Shown here piece after piece: positions 1 to 8,019 of a stretch of DNA of 64,000 bases (within the stretch, counting starts at the first letter, position 1; each line of letters opens with the position of its first letter). The notes under the pieces were generated by a model. The model made no database searches. It was not told where the DNA came from and saw only the letters and a program-made list of their open reading frames with translations. Source of the stretch: UKL13-2 sp947085425 (lineage in GTDB: Bacteria; Pseudomonadota; Gammaproteobacteria; Burkholderiales; Usitatibacteraceae); assembly GCA_947085425.1 (NCBI GenBank), contig CAMTWK010000021.1, positions 62,001 to 126,000 of the forward strand, read 5' to 3'. The translations under genes and the position numbers were made by a program.

Positions 1-38
1 GGAAAAGCCTGGCGCAATTGCCTAGCGTATGTCCGGGG
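1..38. repeat. REP-like hairpin, copy A (cut by window edge)
   Basis: The first 38 bases match the hairpin at 467-509 (copy C) in sequence and orientation, ending in the same TCCGGGG. The 5' arm begins at GGA because the window starts inside it. It lies just downstream of the minus-strand GIY-YIG gene. The sequence after it (AAGTTTGGTG) is the inverted counterpart of the CACCAAATT that precedes copy B, so A and B form an inverted pair around the gene. Confidence 0.6.
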
Positions 39-56
39 CCTAAGTTTGGTGAGCGA

Positions 57-335
57 TCACAACTCGCCAGACAAATCCCGCCAATCCGGATTCACCTGTT
101 GGATCAAATTAATCTTCCAATCACGCCGCCATTTTTTGATGGCACGTTCGCGGCTGCGCGCCTCAATCACGCTCTCATGCAGCTCATACCAAACCAGCAA
201 GTGGAGGCGGTGCTCTTTGGTAAAACCATCGACCAACTTGTTTTTGTGCTGCTCAATACGTGCACTCAGTTGATTGGTGAAACCGGTATAAAGCGTGCCA
301 AATGGTTTGTTGGTCAGGATGTAGACAAATGGCAT
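57..335 (-). CDS. small GIY-YIG endonuclease-like protein
   Basis: A 92-residue single-domain protein of the GIY-YIG superfamily (UvrC/homing-endonuclease nuclease fold). The two signature halves are YIL near residue 5 and LYTG near residue 16. They are followed by an Arg in the expected helix (SARIEQHK) and a Glu-rich helix (VIEARSRERAIKKW) that carries the metal-binding Glu in this family. This is the length typical of the stand-alone family, and no DNA-binding domain is attached. Members are usually annotated as putative endonucleases; their cellular role is unknown. The gene is flanked by REP-like hairpins (copies A and B), and a second hairpin pair without a gene follows at 467-600. A link between nuclease and repeats is inference from position. 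Confidence 0.85.
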   Translation of the reverse strand: MPFVYILTNKPFGTLYTGFTNQLSARIEQHKNKLVDGFTKEHRLHLLVWYELHESVIEARSRERAIKKWRRDWKINLIQQVNPDWRDLSGEL

Positions 336-364
336 ATTGGCTCCTCAACAAACACCAAATTGGC

Positions 365-403
365 CCCCGGACGTGCGCCCGATGAAGCTGGGCTTCTCCA
401 GGG
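365..403. repeat. REP-like hairpin, copy B
   Basis: This hairpin has outer arms CCCCGGA and TCCAGGG (one mismatch) and inner arms GCCC and GGGC. It is nearly identical to copy D at 562-600, and the similarity runs on into a shared GGGGTTTC tail. It is the inverted-orientation relative of copies A and C. It lies about 30 bases upstream of the GIY-YIG start codon. Confidence 0.7.
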
Positions 404-466
404 AGGGGTTTCGAATATTGAACGGATTCTAAAATGCCGTTGCAGCATATTCATTACAGGCACCTT

Positions 467-509
467 CCCCGGAAAAGCTTGGCCGCATTTGCCAAGCGCC
501 TGTCCGGGG
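467..509. repeat. REP-like hairpin, copy C
   Basis: Perfect outer stem CCCCGGA (467-473) with TCCGGGG (503-509), and a perfect inner stem GCTTGGC (477-483) with GCCAAGC (491-497). It has the same orientation as copy A. With copy D, 50 bases further on, it forms a second inverted pair with no gene inside. Confidence 0.75.
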
Positions 510-561
510 TCCAAGTTGGTGGTGCGTTAAAACCCATCATCATCAACTGAACAAAATTAGG

Positions 562-600
562 CCCCGGACGTGCGCCCGATGAGGCTGGGCTTCTCCGGGG
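562..600. repeat. REP-like hairpin, copy D
   Basis: Perfect outer stem CCCCGGA (562-568) with TCCGGGG (594-600) and an inner GCCC/GGGC stem; near-identical to copy B. Hairpins B, C and D, with their short spacers, account for most of the 348 bases between the GIY-YIG gene and the PaiB-like gene. I see no further gene there. Confidence 0.75.
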
Positions 601-683
601 AGGGGTTTCATTTGTTGTACTGCTTATCCAAAAACGAACCCTTCTCTGCGGAGGGTGCCGCAAATCGCGGCCATTGCGCATGG

Positions 684-1310
684 TTAGTGGTTGTCCCGCC
701 TGACCAGGGCGGCCATGGCGTTTGCTTGTTCACTGGTCAGGCCGGCCACCACGCCGGCGCGATCTTCCGCCGCGCGATTTTGGCTGACTTTCCATTTGCC
801 GGAAATGCGGGTGATGTCGATTTCAATGCCAACAATTGCGGCCAGCATGGTGTTGATGTATTCCGCCGGGGCATCACTGACCCGCCATGGTGCCGCGCGG
901 CCGCGCTCATTGGCATCGGTCATGGTGGCGACATGTGCCCGCAGCCATTTTTGGTCATCGATGGCGCGAAGTGTGCCGTGGGCATGCACCACTGCGTAGT
1001 TCCAGGTCGGCACCACCTTGCCGTGTTGCTGTTTGCTGACGTACCAGGACGGCGAAATATACGCTTGTGGCCCCTGGAAAATCACCAGCATTTCCTGGTC
1101 CGCCGCGTCCTGCCAAATCGGATTGGCGCGCGCCACGTGGCCCAAGAGGGTGCCGTGGGTGCCGCGCGCGGGATCAATCAGCAGGGGAATGTGATCCGCA
1201 TCCAATCCATTGGTGGTCGGGCGCACCAGCGCGGCCAGCCGGTGGTCGCGCATCATTTGATGCAGCACCTCGATGCGTGTTTCCTCAAAATGTGCGGGCG
1301 AGTAAGGCAC
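684..1310 (-). CDS. FMN-binding negative regulator-like protein (PaiB family)
   Basis: The protein starts VPYSPAHFEE, which matches the usual PaiB N-terminus (MYSPAHFEE). I therefore place the start at the GTG at 1310, giving 208 residues, the usual family length. The reading frame stays open further upstream into glnS, but that part does not look like PaiB. PaiB-family proteins have an FMN-binding split-barrel fold; B. subtilis PaiB was described as a repressor of sporulation and protease genes, and the Gram-negative role is unclear. The conserved stretches PSWYVSKQQHGKVVPTWNY and VSDAPAEYI are present. The gene starts 7 bases after the glnS stop and is probably co-transcribed. An AAGGA about 20 bases before the GTG is a poorly placed ribosome site, so coupling to glnS translation is likely. 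Confidence 0.85.
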   Translation of the reverse strand: MPYSPAHFEETRIEVLHQMMRDHRLAALVRPTTNGLDADHIPLLIDPARGTHGTLLGHVARANPIWQDAADQEMLVIFQGPQAYISPSWYVSKQQHGKVVPTWNYAVVHAHGTLRAIDDQKWLRAHVATMTDANERGRAAPWRVSDAPAEYINTMLAAIVGIEIDITRISGKWKVSQNRAAEDRAGVVAGLTSEQANAMAALVRRDNH

Positions 1311-1317
1311 GTTGTTG

Positions 1318-3111
1318 TCAGGGGCGATCAGCCCAGGAATCCTTGAGTGTGACGGCGCGGTTCCAAATGTTTGTGCCGGCGGTTGAATCCACCCGATCCG
1401 CGACAAAATATCCGTGGCGTTCAAACTGAAATCGATCCTCAGGTTGGGCTTGTAACAGAGCAGATTCCAATTGTGCAGTAATGATTTTTTTTGATTGCGG
1501 ATTAAGGTCATCCAAAAAATTTTCCGTGGCGCGACCGGGATGGGGGGTCCTGAACAAACGGTCAAACAAACGCACTTCGGCCGAATGCGAGTGGGATACA
1601 GACAGCCAGTGAATATTACCCTTGACCTTGACACTGTCTGCGCCCGTTGTGCCCGACTTGGTTTCAGGTAAATATTCGGCCAGCACTTTCACCACGTTGC
1701 CGGCCGCGTCTTTTTCGCAGCCGGTGCACTTGACGACAAATCCATAACGCAGTCGCACCATATTTCCCGGGAACAAACGAAAGAATCCTTTGGCGGGTGT
1801 TTCTGTAAAGTCTTCGTGCTCGATCCACAACTCACGGGTGAGGGGTATGTCGCGTTTGCCCAGTTCGGGTTTGAGCGGATGATTGGGTGCCAAACAATTT
1901 TCAACGTGATCGTGCGGGTAGTTGGTAATTTCCAATTTGAGCGGGTTTAACACCGCAACCCGGCGCAGGCAGGCCTCATTCATCACTTCCCGCTGACAGT
2001 CTTCAAACACGCTCATATCAATCCACGAGTCTGATTTGGAAACACCGATGCGCTCGGCAAAAAGTTGAAAACCCTCCGGCGTAAATCCGCGGCGGCGTGC
2101 GCCGACAATTGTCGGCATGCGAGGATCATCCCAGCCGCTGACATGGTTTTGATCAACCAGCTGTTTGAGATAACGCTTGCTGGTGATGATATAGGTCATA
2201 TTGAGGCGTGAGAATTCGATCTGTTTGGGCAGCGGACGCAATAATTCGCCCACCACCGCCAACTTGTCCAGCAGCCAGTCATACCATGGCCGTTGATCGG
2301 CAAATTCGAGCGTACAAATGGAGTGGGTAATGTTTTCCAACGCGTCTTCAATCGGATGCGCATAGGCATACAACGGAAAAATATGCCATTTGTCGCCTTG
2401 GCGATGATGGTGTGCGTGTTTGATGCGGTAAATCGCCGGATCGCGCAGGTTGATGTTGGGTGACGCCATATCAATTTTTGCGCGCACCACATGTGAGCCT
2501 TCGGCGTGCAGGCCGTCGCGCATTTCGCGAAACAATCGCAGATTTTCCGTCACGCTGCGATCGCGGAATGGCGAATTGATACCCGGCTCGGTGAGGGTGC
2601 CGCGGCTGTTGCGCATGGCGTCCGCGGATTGGGAGTCGACATAAGCGTCGCCGTGTTCAATCAGGTGTTCGGCGAAGCGAAACATCCAGTCAAAATAATC
2701 GCTGGCGAAATAAATCGGTGCCGACGCTTTGTCGTAATCAACCTCTCCGCCCAGCCAACGCACGGCATCAATAATGCCATCGACATATTCCTGTTCTTCC
2801 TTTTCCGGATTGGTGTCGTCCAAGCGTAAGTGACAAACACCACCGTAATCTTTCGCCAAACCAAAATTGAGCAGAACGGATTTGGCGTGGCCAAAATGCA
2901 AATAACCATTCGGCTCAGGGGGAAAACGCGTGCGGATTTTTGCCGGATCGGCAGGAGCGTTGGCCAACTCGACAGCAGTGGCGGGTGCCCCCGCCCATTT
3001 GCGACTGGCAAAGGTGTGGGCGGCCAAGTCCGTATCGATGATGTTGCGGATAAAGTTGGTCGCGTGGGAAGTGTTTGTGGTTGCGGAAAGGGGCGTTCGT
3101 TCGTTGGACAT
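1318..3111 (-). CDS. glnS: glutaminyl-tRNA synthetase
   Basis: A 597-residue class I aminoacyl-tRNA synthetase that charges tRNA-Gln in the cytoplasm. The HIGH-type motif appears as PPEPNGYLHFGHAKS near residue 66. The GlnRS-specific segment GWDDPRMPTIVGARRRG lies in the middle, followed by VSKSDSWID where the second active-site lysine loop sits. The C-terminal half carries the two beta-barrel anticodon-binding domains. The length is slightly above the E. coli enzyme (about 554) because of a Ser/Thr/Ala-rich N-terminal extension. Having GlnS implies direct Gln-tRNA charging, as in beta- and gammaproteobacteria. The PaiB-like gene follows in the same direction. Confidence 0.97.
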   Translation of the reverse strand: MSNERTPLSATTNTSHATNFIRNIIDTDLAAHTFASRKWAGAPATAVELANAPADPAKIRTRFPPEPNGYLHFGHAKSVLLNFGLAKDYGGVCHLRLDDTNPEKEEQEYVDGIIDAVRWLGGEVDYDKASAPIYFASDYFDWMFRFAEHLIEHGDAYVDSQSADAMRNSRGTLTEPGINSPFRDRSVTENLRLFREMRDGLHAEGSHVVRAKIDMASPNINLRDPAIYRIKHAHHHRQGDKWHIFPLYAYAHPIEDALENITHSICTLEFADQRPWYDWLLDKLAVVGELLRPLPKQIEFSRLNMTYIITSKRYLKQLVDQNHVSGWDDPRMPTIVGARRRGFTPEGFQLFAERIGVSKSDSWIDMSVFEDCQREVMNEACLRRVAVLNPLKLEITNYPHDHVENCLAPNHPLKPELGKRDIPLTRELWIEHEDFTETPAKGFFRLFPGNMVRLRYGFVVKCTGCEKDAAGNVVKVLAEYLPETKSGTTGADSVKVKGNIHWLSVSHSHSAEVRLFDRLFRTPHPGRATENFLDDLNPQSKKIITAQLESALLQAQPEDRFQFERHGYFVADRVDSTAGTNIWNRAVTLKDSWADRP

Positions 3112-3291
3112 CGTTGGACATTTTCATGAAATCGTAGGGAGCAGCCGGCGTCTATTTTCGCCTGTAACGTGGGGCTGTGACAAATTGCGATGCGCTTAAT
3201 CAACCGAATGGTAGAAAATGAAAGTCTAAGCAGAGAGCCATTTTATGGACAAAAATGACTGAAACAACGCGCCAATGCTTGAGTTTGTCAA

Positions 3292-4599
3292 TTAATTTGC
3301 TGCGGTCGCCGCCAGTCGTCCGCGTGCTTCGTCGACACGCATCAGGGCCAGCATGGCCGCGACAAAAAATACCCCGGTAATGAGCATCGCCAAACGGTGA
3401 TTGCCACCCGATGCCCAGGATACGCCGCCATAGGTCAGCGGGCCCATGACTGCGGCAAAACGGGTCGCCACGCCCCATAGTCCAAAAAATTCGGCGGCAC
3501 GATTGGCCGGAGAAAAATACGCCACCATGGCGCGCCCGGCGGATTGGCTGGAGCCCATGGCGATACCCGCCAAATTGGCCGACACCCAAAACAGTGTTGG
3601 AGTGGTGGCGAACCAGGCAAAACCAACCATGGCCACCCAGATTAACAGTGCCACCATCAGTGCCTTCTTTTTGCCGATCATGTCTTGCACGTAACCAAAA
3701 CCAAACGCTCCCACGCTGGCCGTGACATTGACCACCAGCACCAGCATGAGGGTGTCCTTGGTGGTGAAACCCATTACCTCTTGGGCGTAAATAGCGGCCA
3801 GCGTGATAATGGTGGCCACACCCGCTTGATAAAGCGCACCACAAATAAACATTGCCTGTAAATCTTGGTAGCGTTTTGCGTCTCTGGCGGTCGCCAGCAG
3901 CCGTGACCAGGCACTTTCGGCTTGCACACCTTGCGCCGGTGCCCGCTCCTTGAGCCATAAAAAGGTCATCAACGCACCCAGCATGTAGACGGTGGCAGTA
4001 ATCACCGCCGTCATTGGTACCGCGTCACTGGTTTGGATGCCACGCGTTTCGGCTGACATGATCCAGGCGAGGCTCAGGCCCAACGCCAGCAACCCGCCGA
4101 CATAGCCCAGGCTCCAGCCCCAGCCAGATACTCTGCCCATTGAGTCGGGTCTGGCCAGCTCGGGCAAAAACGCCGCTGCAATGTTTTCGCCGATGGCGTA
4201 ACAAAAGTTGGAGATGATGATCAACACCACCGCCAGCGCGATTGAGCCTTCGTGGGCAAAATACAAACCTGCCGTGGCTGCGACACAGCCGGTGGTGACA
4301 CCAAACAGGATGCGTTTTTTAGCCCCGTGGGCATCCGCATAGGCACCAATCACCGGGCCCAATATCATCACGGCGATATAGGAAACGGCGAGCGTGGCGG
4401 TCCAGGCGAAGGTCGCCCATGCCGCACCTTGGGCGATGATCGAAACAAAATAGGCATTGAACACCGCGGTTAAGATCACCGTGGTGTAACCGGAGTTGGC
4501 GAAATCATACATCGCCCAGCCAAACACCTCGCGTTTGCCGACGCCGGGGTTGAGGGCAGCGTGTCCTGAGGGTGGGGCGATATCGATATCGGTTTGCAT
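3292..4599 (-). CDS. MFS transporter, UMF1 / Atg22-like family
   Basis: A 435-residue inner-membrane protein with about 12 hydrophobic segments. The N-terminus EVFGWAMYDFANSGYTTVI is the hallmark of the UMF1 branch of the major facilitator superfamily, which is related to yeast vacuolar Atg22. The cytoplasmic loop between TM2 and TM3 reads GPVIGAYADAHGAKKR, the usual MFS A-loop. Eukaryotic relatives export amino acids from the vacuole; bacterial substrates are not established, so none is assigned. The gene follows the ketopantoate-reductase-like gene on the same strand, 54 bases away, and the two may form an operon. Confidence 0.85.
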   Translation of the reverse strand: MQTDIDIAPPSGHAALNPGVGKREVFGWAMYDFANSGYTTVILTAVFNAYFVSIIAQGAAWATFAWTATLAVSYIAVMILGPVIGAYADAHGAKKRILFGVTTGCVAATAGLYFAHEGSIALAVVLIIISNFCYAIGENIAAAFLPELARPDSMGRVSGWGWSLGYVGGLLALGLSLAWIMSAETRGIQTSDAVPMTAVITATVYMLGALMTFLWLKERAPAQGVQAESAWSRLLATARDAKRYQDLQAMFICGALYQAGVATIITLAAIYAQEVMGFTTKDTLMLVLVVNVTASVGAFGFGYVQDMIGKKKALMVALLIWVAMVGFAWFATTPTLFWVSANLAGIAMGSSQSAGRAMVAYFSPANRAAEFFGLWGVATRFAAVMGPLTYGGVSWASGGNHRLAMLITGVFFVAAMLALMRVDEARGRLAATAAN

Positions 4600-4653
4600 C
4601 GACCGATATTAACCGAGCGTCAAGGGCATTTCCGAAGTCCCCGACTGTTTGTT

Positions 4654-5628
4654 TTACAGGCGTCCGGCTGTTCGGCGCTGGGCATAGGCCTGCAAGTGCG
4701 CGTAAGCGATGCTCAGCATGGTGTCGTCAATGCCATGGATGCGCGCGCGATCCAGCATGTAGCCAACAATATGGTCCGCTTCCACTTCATTGCCGGCTTC
4801 CAAGTCGCGCAGCATGGACGCGGTCAGGGTGGAGCCCGCCGAATTCATGACACTGCTGAATCGCGCCATCACCGGCGCGCGAGGTGTAAAACCTTCCTTG
4901 ATGGCAATGGCGATACAACTGTCCAAATAACGCTGGGTATGGGCCTTGCCGTTGTTGGTTGCCAGAATTTCGCCAATTGAGGCGCGCATCAGGCAGGTCA
5001 TGCCCGCAAGGGTCGACAAAAACACCAACTTTTCCCACATGTCCTGAATGACGTTGTCAGATACCCGCCAATCCACCGGGGTGTTGGCAAATGCGCCGCT
5101 GAGTTGTTTGGCCACTTCAATTTGTTTTGGATTCTGGTCGCGTGCACCCCACAAAATGCCGTGTATATCCGCCAAATTTTTGACCACTCCCTCATTCGTC
5201 AGGGTGGCGGCGATCTGGCAACTGCCTCCCATGACCCGTTCGCGGCCAAATGTTTGATCGAGCACATCCAGATGCGCCATGCCGTTTAATAAAGGCACGA
5301 TCATTGTTTGAGCGTGCATGGCCGGGCGAATGGCTGCCATGGCCGACCCCAGGTCGTAGGCCTTACATGACAAAAAGATTGCGTCGTATTCAGGCTTGAC
5401 CGTTGCGGCGAGGGTGGTTTTTACCGGAATCACCAATCGCGCTTGCGTGGTTTCGATAACTAACCCCTCAGCAGCCAGTTGTGCCGCGCGTTTTTCGCGC
5501 AGCAAAAAGGTCACATCGGCACCGGCTTCTGCCAGCCTGCCACCAAAATATCCGCCCGTTCCACCCGCGCCAAGAAAGAGTATTTTCATGTCGCTATTAT
5601 GCGACGAAGACTGGTCTGCATTAACCAT
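4654..5628 (-). CDS. 2-dehydropantoate 2-reductase family protein
   Basis: A 324-residue cytoplasmic NADPH-dependent reductase of the PanE/ApbA family. The Rossmann motif GAGGTGGYFGG begins a few residues after a second Met. The conserved CKAYD, LLNG and DNVIQDMWEKLVF stretches are all present; the Lys in the last one is the expected catalytic position. PanE reduces ketopantoate to pantoate on the way to CoA, but genomes often carry several paralogues, so the exact substrate is not certain. Start choice: the first ATG (5628) has AAGG about 11 bases upstream. The alternative ATG at 5589 sits directly before the Rossmann strand, matching many homologues, but has no clear ribosome site. Confidence 0.85.
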   Translation of the reverse strand: MVNADQSSSHNSDMKILFLGAGGTGGYFGGRLAEAGADVTFLLREKRAAQLAAEGLVIETTQARLVIPVKTTLAATVKPEYDAIFLSCKAYDLGSAMAAIRPAMHAQTMIVPLLNGMAHLDVLDQTFGRERVMGGSCQIAATLTNEGVVKNLADIHGILWGARDQNPKQIEVAKQLSGAFANTPVDWRVSDNVIQDMWEKLVFLSTLAGMTCLMRASIGEILATNNGKAHTQRYLDSCIAIAIKEGFTPRAPVMARFSSVMNSAGSTLTASMLRDLEAGNEVEADHIVGYMLDRARIHGIDDTMLSIAYAHLQAYAQRRTAGRL

Positions 5629-5723
5629 CGTGTTGATTGCCTTGGGTCAACTAACCAGTATGCTGCGCTCACAACTACGCCTTAAAATATCTCTCTCGCA
5701 CAATTTTTCTAGGATAGCCGCCA

Positions 5724-6158
5724 ATGAAATATCTACACACCATGATCCGGGTCACCGATCTCGAAGCATCCCTCGATTTTTTCTGCGACAAATTGGGCAT
5801 GGTGCTGATGCGCCGCAATGAATACCCCAAGGGCCGTTTCACGCTGGCGTTTGTATGTGCGCCCAATGACGAGTCCGCCGCCATTGAGCTCACTTACAAT
5901 TGGCCGGAGGAGGGTAAACCTGCCGAGGTTTTGGGCAATGCGCGCAATTTCGGCCACATCGCCTATGCGGTCGACAATATTTATGAGACTTGCCAGCGGC
6001 TCATGGACAAAGGGGTGGTCATCAACCGCCCGCCGCGGGACGGTCGTATGGCATTTGTGTTGTCACCTGACAATATTTCCATTGAGCTGTTACAGGCCGG
6101 CACCGCGCTGGAGCCCGCCGAGCCGTGGGTATCCATGGCCAATACCGGCAGTTGGTAA
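5724..6158 (+). CDS. gloA: lactoylglutathione lyase (glyoxalase I)
   Basis: A 144-residue vicinal-oxygen-chelate enzyme. It isomerises the hemithioacetal of methylglyoxal and glutathione to S-lactoylglutathione. The four metal ligands of the bacterial GloA type can be placed at His5, Glu55, His78 and Glu121, inside the expected contexts (YLHTMIRV, IELTYNW, FGHIAYAV, ISIELLQ). The length equals the compact bacterial form, suggesting a nickel-type enzyme. It is transcribed alone, divergent from the ketopantoate-reductase-like gene. The 95 bases between them must hold both promoters. Confidence 0.95.
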   Translation: MKYLHTMIRVTDLEASLDFFCDKLGMVLMRRNEYPKGRFTLAFVCAPNDESAAIELTYNWPEEGKPAEVLGNARNFGHIAYAVDNIYETCQRLMDKGVVINRPPRDGRMAFVLSPDNISIELLQAGTALEPAEPWVSMANTGSW

Positions 6159-6392
6159 TCAGGCTGCATCCAATCCAGCCGTGTGATCGTACTTCGGTTC
6201 ATGCGATGGATGGCAATGTGGTGTATGTCACTAATTGACGACGCAACAGTCAAAAAATTACAATCCGAAACAATTTGGCGGATAAAGAAAGGGTGGATTG
6301 TCCGCATAATTGAGCGGAAATTCTCTCGCCATCGTGTGGCGGAGGAAAACTAATCGTCGTCAACTTTACGAATCCGGAAACCGAGCTCGACT

Positions 6393-8003
6393 ATGAAATT
6401 CAAATCCCCATTCATGTGCGTCGCCAAACAAAAAGCGCCGCTGTATTTGCTGGCCACGCTTATGCTGGTAGTGGCGCTTATCAATCCGGCGCAGGCGCAG
6501 ACTGGCAATGTAGCCGCTGGGGAAACGATTTATAACAATAATTGTCTCATTTGCCATGGCGCACCGAAATTTGGTAGTCCAAGTGTCATTACCAACGTCA
6601 CGCAGCTGAACAATGCCCTTAACAGCGTCAATCAAATGATGTTTATGCGCGGTAATTTTTTTTCCGCGCAACAAAAGGCAGATATTGTTGCTTACATCGT
6701 CAGTCAGGTCAGCGGTCCGGTTTTGCAAAATCAAACCATCACCTTCCCGGCCATTAATTCGTTTGCATGGAACGGCATAGGTGTCCCACTGACTGCCACG
6801 GCCTCCTCCGCATTGCCGGTCACGTACGTGGTGAATTCCGGCCCCTGCTTGATCAGCGGTTCAAAACTGGTTGGCACCGCCGTCGGCCTGTGCACCATTG
6901 GTGCCAATCAAATCGGCAACAGCACCTTTAATGCCGCACAGCAAGTGACGCAACAAGTCACCACCACTTTTATGGGCTTGAGCAAACGCGGCGGCGTGGA
7001 TATTGACGGCAACAACCGTGGACAAATTGTGCTGCGCAATTCGACCGGTAGTAGTAGCATCGGTCGCCTGAATGCCACCACCGGCCAATTTGATTTCACA
7101 CCGACCACCGATCCCGGCGTGAATTTCCGCTACGTCGGACTGGTTGATTTTGGTAACAATGGCCGCACCGATTTGGCCATTCAGGATGTCACCCAAGGTG
7201 AATTTGGCGAAGTATTTACGGTCAACGAATTGGTGCCCGCTACCAAGCTGCTGATGCGCACCGTCAAACGCGTTTGGGATGTGCAAGCGGTGGGTGATTT
7301 GGATGGTGACGGCATAGGCGACATGGTCTGGCGTTATTTGGGATTCACGCCGGAGCGGCCGGGTGACACCGGTGTGTCCTATATTTGGTTTTCCAACGCA
7401 GGTGGTGGTCAACCCGCCGTCCGCAAACGTGGCGGCGCGCCGCTGGATTGGCAATTGCTGGGAGCAGCCGATCTGAATGGTGATGGTGCGGCGGATATGG
7501 TCTATATCAGCCCGGCCAATCAAGTGCGGGTGCTGATGGCCACCGCCCAACGCACCTGTGCCAATTTTGCCGCCGGCACGATTCCAACGGGTTTTAGCGC
7601 GCTGCGTCTTGCCGATTTTGCCGCCAATGGTCGCGCGGAAATTCTGTTGCGCAATAACACCAGCGGTGAAGTGCGTCTCATGGCGCTGGATGCAACCAGT
7701 GTAGTGTTGCCGCCGTTTACAGCGAACCCTGATGATCAGGATGCCAATTGCACCGCCACCACCACGACCATCACCAACACCATCAGCAATTTACCCAACA
7801 CCGACCCAACATGGAAATTTTACGCGGCCGAAGATTTGGATGCCGACGGTCGCGCGGATATTGTTTGGCGGCAGCCGAGTGGCCAATTGACGCTGTGGAA
7901 AATGAACGGGACATTTGTGCCCACCGTCACCATCAATGCCGGTACGGCACCCGCCAACTTTCAGCCGAATACACCGGCCCCCGCCTATTCGCCGGTGTTT
8001 TAG
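6393..8003 (+). CDS. secreted cytochrome c / Ig-like / FG-GAP repeat fusion protein
   Basis: A 536-residue exported protein. Residues 1-36 form a Sec signal peptide ending near AQA. A single class I cytochrome c domain follows, with haem site CLICH at 51-55 and candidate axial Met residues around 82-84 (MMFMRG). Residues 113-190 read as a bacterial Ig-like domain (QTITFPA...PLTATASSALPVTYV...AANQ-like pattern). The rest has FG-GAP/VCBS-like repeats with calcium-loop motifs DIDGNN, DLDGDGIGD, DLNGDGAAD and DLDADGRAD, each followed by a short beta strand, as in an integrin-type propeller. It probably works in the periplasm or outside the cell as a haem protein with a binding scaffold. The redox partner is unknown. 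It stands alone, convergent with the S41 peptidase gene. Confidence 0.75.
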   Translation: MKFKSPFMCVAKQKAPLYLLATLMLVVALINPAQAQTGNVAAGETIYNNNCLICHGAPKFGSPSVITNVTQLNNALNSVNQMMFMRGNFFSAQQKADIVAYIVSQVSGPVLQNQTITFPAINSFAWNGIGVPLTATASSALPVTYVVNSGPCLISGSKLVGTAVGLCTIGANQIGNSTFNAAQQVTQQVTTTFMGLSKRGGVDIDGNNRGQIVLRNSTGSSSIGRLNATTGQFDFTPTTDPGVNFRYVGLVDFGNNGRTDLAIQDVTQGEFGEVFTVNELVPATKLLMRTVKRVWDVQAVGDLDGDGIGDMVWRYLGFTPERPGDTGVSYIWFSNAGGGQPAVRKRGGAPLDWQLLGAADLNGDGAADMVYISPANQVRVLMATAQRTCANFAAGTIPTGFSALRLADFAANGRAEILLRNNTSGEVRLMALDATSVVLPPFTANPDDQDANCTATTTTITNTISNLPNTDPTWKFYAAEDLDADGRADIVWRQPSGQLTLWKMNGTFVPTVTINAGTAPANFQPNTPAPAYSPVF

Positions 8004-8019
8004 TTTGGCTGGCGATTGA

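Noticed and set aside
570..1346. 258-codon plus-strand frame opposite the PaiB-like gene
   Set aside because: It is antisense to a well-recognised protein and has no family similarity.
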